Source: Sulfurovum sp. (GTDB taxonomy: Bacteria > Campylobacterota > Campylobacteria > Campylobacterales > Sulfurovaceae). Taken from it: a stretch of 64,000 nt of DNA. This document shows, in pieces, positions 58,437 through 64,000 of this stretch (its first letter is position 1; the number at the start of each line of letters is the position of its first letter). The notes under the pieces are model-generated. The model had not been told where the DNA came from. It made no database searches and saw only the letters and a program-made list of their open reading frames with translations. The stretch spans positions 1-64,000 of the forward strand of contig JAUZSE010000011.1 in NCBI GenBank assembly GCA_030949725.1. Reading direction: 5' to 3'. The position numbers and the translations under genes were made by a program.

Positions 58437-58850
58437 CTAGTCTATAGGTTTATCTGAGATAATAGCACGGCTTTTAGTACTATGGTCACTTTGTCTATTT
58501 TCAAATTCTTTGAGTCCTGCATTATACTCTTTTTTAAGTTTTTTCTGTAGTTTGGCTTGTTCTTTATTCTTAAGACTCTCAATCTCTTTTTTCAATGCCT
58601 CAATCTCTTCATTTTTCTGACGAAGTTTATCTATATATTTGTCACAATTACTGGTGATATTGGTATTATAATAGTTGTCTTGATGTACAAGTCCAGTATT
58701 TACGATAGGTTTAGCCCTAGGTAGCACGGTCTTTGTGAGTGGCAGTGTGGGTTTGATGATGGGTCGAAATACCGTATTGCTACTTGTCACACCCTCCACA
58801 CTAAAACCCATCACAGTTAAAGTGAGTAATACAAATGGTAATTTTTTCAT
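58437..58850 (-). CDS. Exported coiled-coil hypothetical protein
   Basis: Signal peptide; DKLRQKNEEIEALKKEIESLKNKEQAKLQKKLKKEY; upstream of the adaptor gene. Confidence 0.55.
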   Translation of the reverse strand: MKKLPFVLLTLTVMGFSVEGVTSSNTVFRPIIKPTLPLTKTVLPRAKPIVNTGLVHQDNYYNTNITSNCDKYIDKLRQKNEEIEALKKEIESLKNKEQAKLQKKLKKEYNAGLKEFENRQSDHSTKSRAIISDKPID

Positions 58851-59013
58851 TTTTTCTCCTTATATTGCACTAATTATAGTGTTGCTTTACTTTAAAAAGG
58901 GCATTTCCATAGAAAAACACACTTTCTCCATATTTTAAAGAGATTTGAGGTTTTATTTGCTAAAATATTTATTTGGTAAGTAGCTAAAATTTCAATACAA
59001 TACAAGGGACTTT

Positions 59014-59799
59014 ATGATATCAATAAATATTAAAAAGGCTATGCAAAGTGTACTCCTATCTTCTTTACTAGCTAGTTATAGTTTTGGATTGGAAATAAAA
59101 GATTTATCTCATGCTGTGGATGTTTCAGGTAAGCAAAGAATGTTTACACAAAGAATGTTAAAAAATTATGCGATGATAGGACTGAAAAATAATTTTGGAA
59201 ACCCAAGTGAAGATTTAACAAAAATAATGGCTGCCTTTGAAAACCATTTAGATTCTTTAATTTCTTTTAACACTGAGGCTAGAACAAAAGAGAGCCTTGC
59301 TAAAGTTAAAGTACTTTGGACACCTCTCAAAATAGCATTAGCTGAAGCACCTAGTAAAGAAAATGTAGGGAAAATGCAGGAAGACTTAGAAGCTTTACTC
59401 AAACAATCCAATGAAGCAGTTGGACTTTTCGTAAAACAGACAGGAAAAGTATCAGGAGAGATCATCAATATTTCAGGTCGTCAAAGAATGCTTTCCCAAC
59501 GTATGGCAAGTTTATATATGTTGAAAGTATTGGGTATAGATGATCCACAGTTTAAAAAGAAAATGGATAGTGCCTTAACACTGTTTAAAACTTCTCAAGA
59601 AAAATTGATGGCATCAAAGATGAATACACCTGAGATCAATGTTTTATTGAAAAAATCAAAAATGTCCTTTATGTTCTTTGAAATGATGAATAAATCGAAA
59701 TCAAAATTTATTCCAACACTTATTTATAAAAAATCAAATGACATTTTAAAAGACATGAATACTGTAACAGGTCTTTATGTTATAGCAAAAAACAAATAA
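59014..59799 (+). CDS. Secreted protein with two PilJ-type (type IV pili MCP N-terminal) repeats
   Basis: VDVSGKQRMFTQRMLKNYAMIG and ISGRQRMLSQRMASLYMLKVLG. Confidence 0.75.
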   Translation: MISINIKKAMQSVLLSSLLASYSFGLEIKDLSHAVDVSGKQRMFTQRMLKNYAMIGLKNNFGNPSEDLTKIMAAFENHLDSLISFNTEARTKESLAKVKVLWTPLKIALAEAPSKENVGKMQEDLEALLKQSNEAVGLFVKQTGKVSGEIINISGRQRMLSQRMASLYMLKVLGIDDPQFKKKMDSALTLFKTSQEKLMASKMNTPEINVLLKKSKMSFMFFEMMNKSKSKFIPTLIYKKSNDILKDMNTVTGLYVIAKNK

Positions 59800-59813
59800 A
59801 GGATCAAATTACA

Positions 59814-60548
59814 ATGCCGTCTATCAAATATAATCTTTTGATACTATTATCAGTTTTAATAACTGTGTCTAGTCAAAGTGCTGAAAATGTCATTGCAAAG
59901 ATAGCAGAAGCTTCAGGCATTAGCTACTGTGCCAATACCAACACACTCATCGTTGTGAATGATGAAGGGACTTACTATGAGATTGATACTAAGGGTAAAA
60001 TTCTTAAAAAGATAAAATTAAAAAATTATGATCTCGAAGGTGTGGTGTGTGAAGAGAAAAAGATACTATTTGTACGTGAAGATAAAGGGCTTTTCTGGCT
60101 AGATAGAAAAACAGGGAAAAAGAAGAAAATAGCTTTAGATACATCTTACAAAGGTAAAAAATATAAACTCTTTGATAAAGAAGCAGGTATCGAAGGCATC
60201 GCTAAAATAGGTAATATTGTCTATCTTTCAAAACAATCAAAAAAGAAAAAGCACTCTTTTATTGCCGTATTTAGATTAAAACCGTATCCCGCTAAAATGA
60301 TAGATATCATCAAGCTTGATATACCAGATATAGCAGGGCTAACCTATCATGACAAAGCACTCTATATGGTGAGTGACAAAAAAGATCTTTTAATCAAATA
60401 TGATCTTGATAAAAAGAAAGTTATAGAGAAAATAAAACTAAAAAAAGGTGCATGGGAAGGCATCGCTTTTGATGACAAAGGTCATGTATATCTAGCCGAT
60501 GATAATGGTAGGGTTTTAAAGTATAAAATAAAGAGTCTAGGTCTATAA
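59814..60548 (+). CDS. SdiA-regulated/phytase-like beta-propeller exported protein
   Basis: IAEASGISYCANTNTLIVVNDEGTYYEIDTKGKILKKIKLKNYDLEGVVCEEKKILFVRED. Confidence 0.6.
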   Translation: MPSIKYNLLILLSVLITVSSQSAENVIAKIAEASGISYCANTNTLIVVNDEGTYYEIDTKGKILKKIKLKNYDLEGVVCEEKKILFVREDKGLFWLDRKTGKKKKIALDTSYKGKKYKLFDKEAGIEGIAKIGNIVYLSKQSKKKKHSFIAVFRLKPYPAKMIDIIKLDIPDIAGLTYHDKALYMVSDKKDLLIKYDLDKKKVIEKIKLKKGAWEGIAFDDKGHVYLADDNGRVLKYKIKSLGL

Positions 60549-60574
60549 AAATAAAAAATCTAATCCCCTGATCC

Positions 60575-61233
60575 TTAGGAACTATGGATTTTTATCCATT
60601 CTTTGATGACTTCCATCTCTTCCCTTTGGATACAATGTGTTTTGTTATAACTTTGAAATTGGATGTTGAAACCACCTTTTTGTAAATGCTCTATTTGACG
60701 TTTTGCAGTTTGAAAATCTAGTGCTTCATCTTGGGTGCCATGGGTACAGAGCCAGCTGGCATTTTTAAGTTTGGGGTTCATCTCTTGGAGTAAAAGTTCA
60801 GGATTACTTAAGTGACCACTTACAGCGATGTATCCTGCAAGTATTTCTTTATATCTCGCACCAAATTCAAAGGTAAGTAAGGCGCACCTTGTGAAAAACC
60901 AAAAAGAAAACTCTGTGAAGCATCAAAATCTTTTTTGAAGAGCATGTTAAATGTCTCCGTCAGTAAGCCAGAGGAATGTTTTATTCCCTCCCCGTGACAA
61001 GGTACATTTGCATACCAAGTATAACCCTCATCATAGCTATTAGGGGCATTTAGTAGAAGGTAGTGCATATCTTCAAAGTCAAATGTTTCAGGTATCCATG
61101 TGAAATCTTGTGCCGCACCACCACGACCATGCAAAAGTATCATCAGTTTGTTCGAAGGCATTTCTGATGGAAAAAATATGTTTTCTAAAGGCAAATAGTC
61201 CAATGTAGTGAGGTAATGAGGTAGTGTTGTCAT
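60575..61233 (-). CDS. Alpha/beta hydrolase (phospholipase/carboxylesterase-like), frameshift near 60800-60870
   Basis: NKLMILLHGRGGAAQDF, FLFGFSQGA; C-term WLCTHGTQDEALDFQTAKRQIEHLQKGGF. Confidence 0.75.
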
Positions 61234-61251
61234 AAGTGTTGTACAAAAGCA

Positions 61252-63132
61252 TCATCTATAAAGAAAGTTTACACTTTGATAATAGCTGATGATCTCTTTT
61301 TCTTCATCAGAAGATATATTATTGTCTTCATCTTGATACTTCACACTTCTTAATGATAGTGTCTTGATTTTCTTTTTATGTACTTTCTTATCTGGTGTCA
61401 GATAGTAGAGATAATTATTTGTAACATAACCTAGTTTTTGATAGTTTCCTATAAATGCTCTTTGGGTAAAATTATCATCTAGTATATTATTTCCATAAAA
61501 TTTACCCTTATAATTTAAGCCTAAAATATTGAGGATAGTTGGTATCGTGTCAATTTGAGAAGATAATTTTTGTATGGTATGAGGTTTTATAAATGATGGT
61601 GCATAGATAATAAGTGGTATTTTATATCTATGTAAAGGTAAGGCATTTTTACCTGCACTTCCACCATTGTGATCTGCAATAACAACAAAAATTGTATCAT
61701 CAAACCATGCTTTATTCTTTGCTTTTTTGAGAAAAGCATCTATGGCATAATCAGTATATTTTACTGCACCATCTCTACCTGTATGGCTAGGTATATCGAT
61801 TTTATTGTTTGGATACGTATAAGGTCTATGATTTGATGTGGTCATCACAAAAGAGAAAAAAGGTTTACCTTGAGCATAAGAATTATCAGCTTCCTTGAGC
61901 GTTTTATCTAAGAGATCTTCATCACAAACACCCCAAGCATTGTCAAATGTTACTTCATCATCTTTAAAATCTAATCTATCTACTACAGTAAAAGCATTTT
62001 TTGAAAAGAAATCATTCATATTATCAAAATAGCCATGCCCGGCATAGATAAACTTATTGTCATAGCCATTTTGGGCAAATATTCTTCCAAAAGAGTCTAA
62101 TGTATCGTTAATAGGTCTTTTGACGATACTTCTTCCTGCTGTAGGAGGAACAGATAGAATGACAGCTTCCATACCCCTTACTGTTCTTGTTCCTGTTGCA
62201 AATAGATTATTGAAAAATAGAGATTTTTGGGTAAGCTTATCAAGGTTTGGTGTTAATCCTTTTTTATTGCCGTAAATACCCATGTATTCGGCACTCAAGC
62301 TTTCAACCATTATGAAAATTACATTTCTTTTCTTGTCTTGTTTGGGATTAGTAAAACTTTTTGAAGTAATATCATCAAAGTTTTCTAGTTTTTTTAAATT
62401 CTCAAATACTTCTTTTTTGGAGAGACTTTTATAAAACTCATTATATTCAAGTTCATTATGCCTAAACGCAGAAAAGAGTGAATATGTGCCATTTTTTGCT
62501 AATTCATTATTGAAAATATTATGAGAAATCTCTGTATACCCCTGCTTATCAAATAGATTAAACAACACAATAGGTATGAGTAACAATATCCCAGAAACTT
62601 TCAATCTATAGGTATAAGTTGTATTGTCCTCTTTTGTAAAAAAATAGTTTTTAAAATAAATAATAATAAATATACTTACTATAGCTATACCACTAAGGAT
62701 ATAGGGAAGAGGGTAAGATTCTCTGATATTTCTAATGACTTCATGGGTATATACAAGGTAATCCACAGCGATAAAGTTAAATCTTTTTCCAAATTCTTCC
62801 CAAAAAAAGTACTCACTGATACCATTAAATATCATACTAAAAAATATCATTATAGCTATTATGAATAATATAATTTTATGTAATCTTGTATTATATACTT
62901 TTGTAGGTATGATAAAAAGGTATATTATTAGGGGGATAAAATAATAAAAAACCGTAATAACATCATAAAGTAAACCTACAGAAAACATTTGTAAGAGTGT
63001 TATCGCCTGTAATTCCACCTCATTAATCTCTAAAGACATCAATACTATTCTTGTAATGAAATTAATAATTAAAAAACTAATAATTAATGAGTACAAAAAA
63101 CTATATCTATTGTTTTTGATGAGTTTGAGCAT
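61252..63132 (-). CDS. LTA synthase-family membrane sulfatase (phosphoglycerol transferase-like)
   Basis: N-terminal TM helices; NVIFIMVESLSAEYMGIYGNKKGLTPNLDKL, GTRTVRGMEAVILSVPPTAGRSIV, VIADHNGGSAGKNALPLHRYKIPLIIYAP. Confidence 0.88.
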   Translation of the reverse strand: MLKLIKNNRYSFLYSLIISFLIINFITRIVLMSLEINEVELQAITLLQMFSVGLLYDVITVFYYFIPLIIYLFIIPTKVYNTRLHKIILFIIAIMIFFSMIFNGISEYFFWEEFGKRFNFIAVDYLVYTHEVIRNIRESYPLPYILSGIAIVSIFIIIYFKNYFFTKEDNTTYTYRLKVSGILLLIPIVLFNLFDKQGYTEISHNIFNNELAKNGTYSLFSAFRHNELEYNEFYKSLSKKEVFENLKKLENFDDITSKSFTNPKQDKKRNVIFIMVESLSAEYMGIYGNKKGLTPNLDKLTQKSLFFNNLFATGTRTVRGMEAVILSVPPTAGRSIVKRPINDTLDSFGRIFAQNGYDNKFIYAGHGYFDNMNDFFSKNAFTVVDRLDFKDDEVTFDNAWGVCDEDLLDKTLKEADNSYAQGKPFFSFVMTTSNHRPYTYPNNKIDIPSHTGRDGAVKYTDYAIDAFLKKAKNKAWFDDTIFVVIADHNGGSAGKNALPLHRYKIPLIIYAPSFIKPHTIQKLSSQIDTIPTILNILGLNYKGKFYGNNILDDNFTQRAFIGNYQKLGYVTNNYLYYLTPDKKVHKKKIKTLSLRSVKYQDEDNNISSDEEKEIISYYQSVNFLYR

Positions 63133-63171
63133 ATTTATCTATCCTTTTTTTGCAGACAGTATATCATACTA

Positions 63172-63999
63172 CTACGAAGAACAACTAAGTTGCACATTAT
63201 TAGTCTTCATAGGTGCAGGTTTACATAAATATTCTAATTCTGGATGCTCATCAAAAGGTGCTAGTGCTACAATGAGAAGCTCATTGACCATAGAAAAGTC
63301 ATCTTGTTCGGCTTTTACTATGGCTTCTTGAAGTATATGGTTTTTGAGTATATATTTTGGGTTTATTTTTAGCATCTTTTGCTGACGGACATCTTCACTC
63401 AACGTCTCTTTTTTTAAGCGTTGGCTATAGCTATCTAGCCATTTATCTAAAGGTTCTCTATTGACACAAGAGGCTAAGATATTGGATTTATTTTTATCTA
63501 CGCTAAAACGAGAGAGTTTTCTAAAAAAAAGTGTGTAATCTATGGTTGAACTTCCCAATGCTCTCATCATAGATTCTAAAAGTTCTTTGTCTTCATCTTC
63601 TTTTCTATAGAGTCCCATTTTATCATAAAGTAAGGTTTGGTATACTTTTGTATACGTACTCCAAAAAGTATCGGTAAGTATTTCTTCACTCAGGTCATAC
63701 TCTATAAGTGGGGAGAGTACACGTGCCAACATATCCAAATTCCAACGGGCAGCGATGGGTTGATTCTTGAAACTATACAGACCTTGTTTGTCGGTTTCAT
63801 TGCATACATTGTGTGGGTTATAATCATCCAAAAATGCAAAAGGTCCGTAGTCTATGGTTCTACCATCTATAGACATATTGTCCGTATTCATGACCCCATG
63901 GTTAAAGCCTACACTTTGCCATTTGGCTATGGTGATTGCTGTATTTTTGACTATCTGCGTATACATATTTAAGTACATATCTTCCGAATTTTTAAGAGA
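63172..63999 (-). CDS. SelO/YdiU protein, copy 2 (runs off window end)
   Basis: WQSVGFNHGVMNTDNMSIDGRTIDYGPFAFLDDYNPHNVCNETDKQGLYSFKNQP; C-term QLSCSS. Confidence 0.9.
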   Translation of the reverse strand, partial: SLKNSEDMYLNMYTQIVKNTAITIAKWQSVGFNHGVMNTDNMSIDGRTIDYGPFAFLDDYNPHNVCNETDKQGLYSFKNQPIAARWNLDMLARVLSPLIEYDLSEEILTDTFWSTYTKVYQTLLYDKMGLYRKEDEDKELLESMMRALGSSTIDYTLFFRKLSRFSVDKNKSNILASCVNREPLDKWLDSYSQRLKKETLSEDVRQQKMLKINPKYILKNHILQEAIVKAEQDDFSMVNELLIVALAPFDEHPELEYLCKPAPMKTNNVQLSCSS

Positions 64000-64000
64000 T

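Overview
AT-rich chromosomal window, probably from a Campylobacterota (Sulfurovum-like) bacterium. The basis is the minus-strand fabZ-lpxA-clpX-mreB order, a long-form QueH, and general protein character; this is inference and no search was run. Positions 1-30 kb are mostly housekeeping: mreB, clpX, lpxA, fabZ, queH, lpxB, nhaC-like, rhlE, mnmA, rpoD, leuD/leuB, CCA transferase, purU, trmL, glyS and selO. Positions 28-47 kb form an accessory island. It has a DUF262/DUF1524 (GmrSD-like) gene followed by a Ter-type stress/defence system: three TerD-family genes, TerB, PRTase-TRSP, StiP-PELOTA, an HpcH/HpaI-like lyase and a HAD protein, convergent with a TerY-P module (two vWA proteins, a PP2C phosphatase, a Ser/Thr kinase with zinc ribbon). 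The third terD was directly downstream (29 bp) of a CaCA-type cation antiporter until an insertion sequence (IS) separated them. Positions 40-54 kb are rich in nested ISs whose ends and target-site duplications can be read directly: ISAzo13-like inside an IS4-like element, a second ISAzo13-like copy, ISKra4-like inside a PsiE-like gene, and IS66 inside ISKra4 inside tolC. An ISAs1 element lies at 4.8-6.1 kb. Many conserved genes (mreB, clpX, queH, nhaC, cca, terD, stiP, PP2C, RND) carry single-base frameshifts, mostly in homopolymers. Identical IS copies disagree at homopolymers too, so most of these frameshifts look like assembly errors. No tRNA, rRNA or CRISPR array was recognised.
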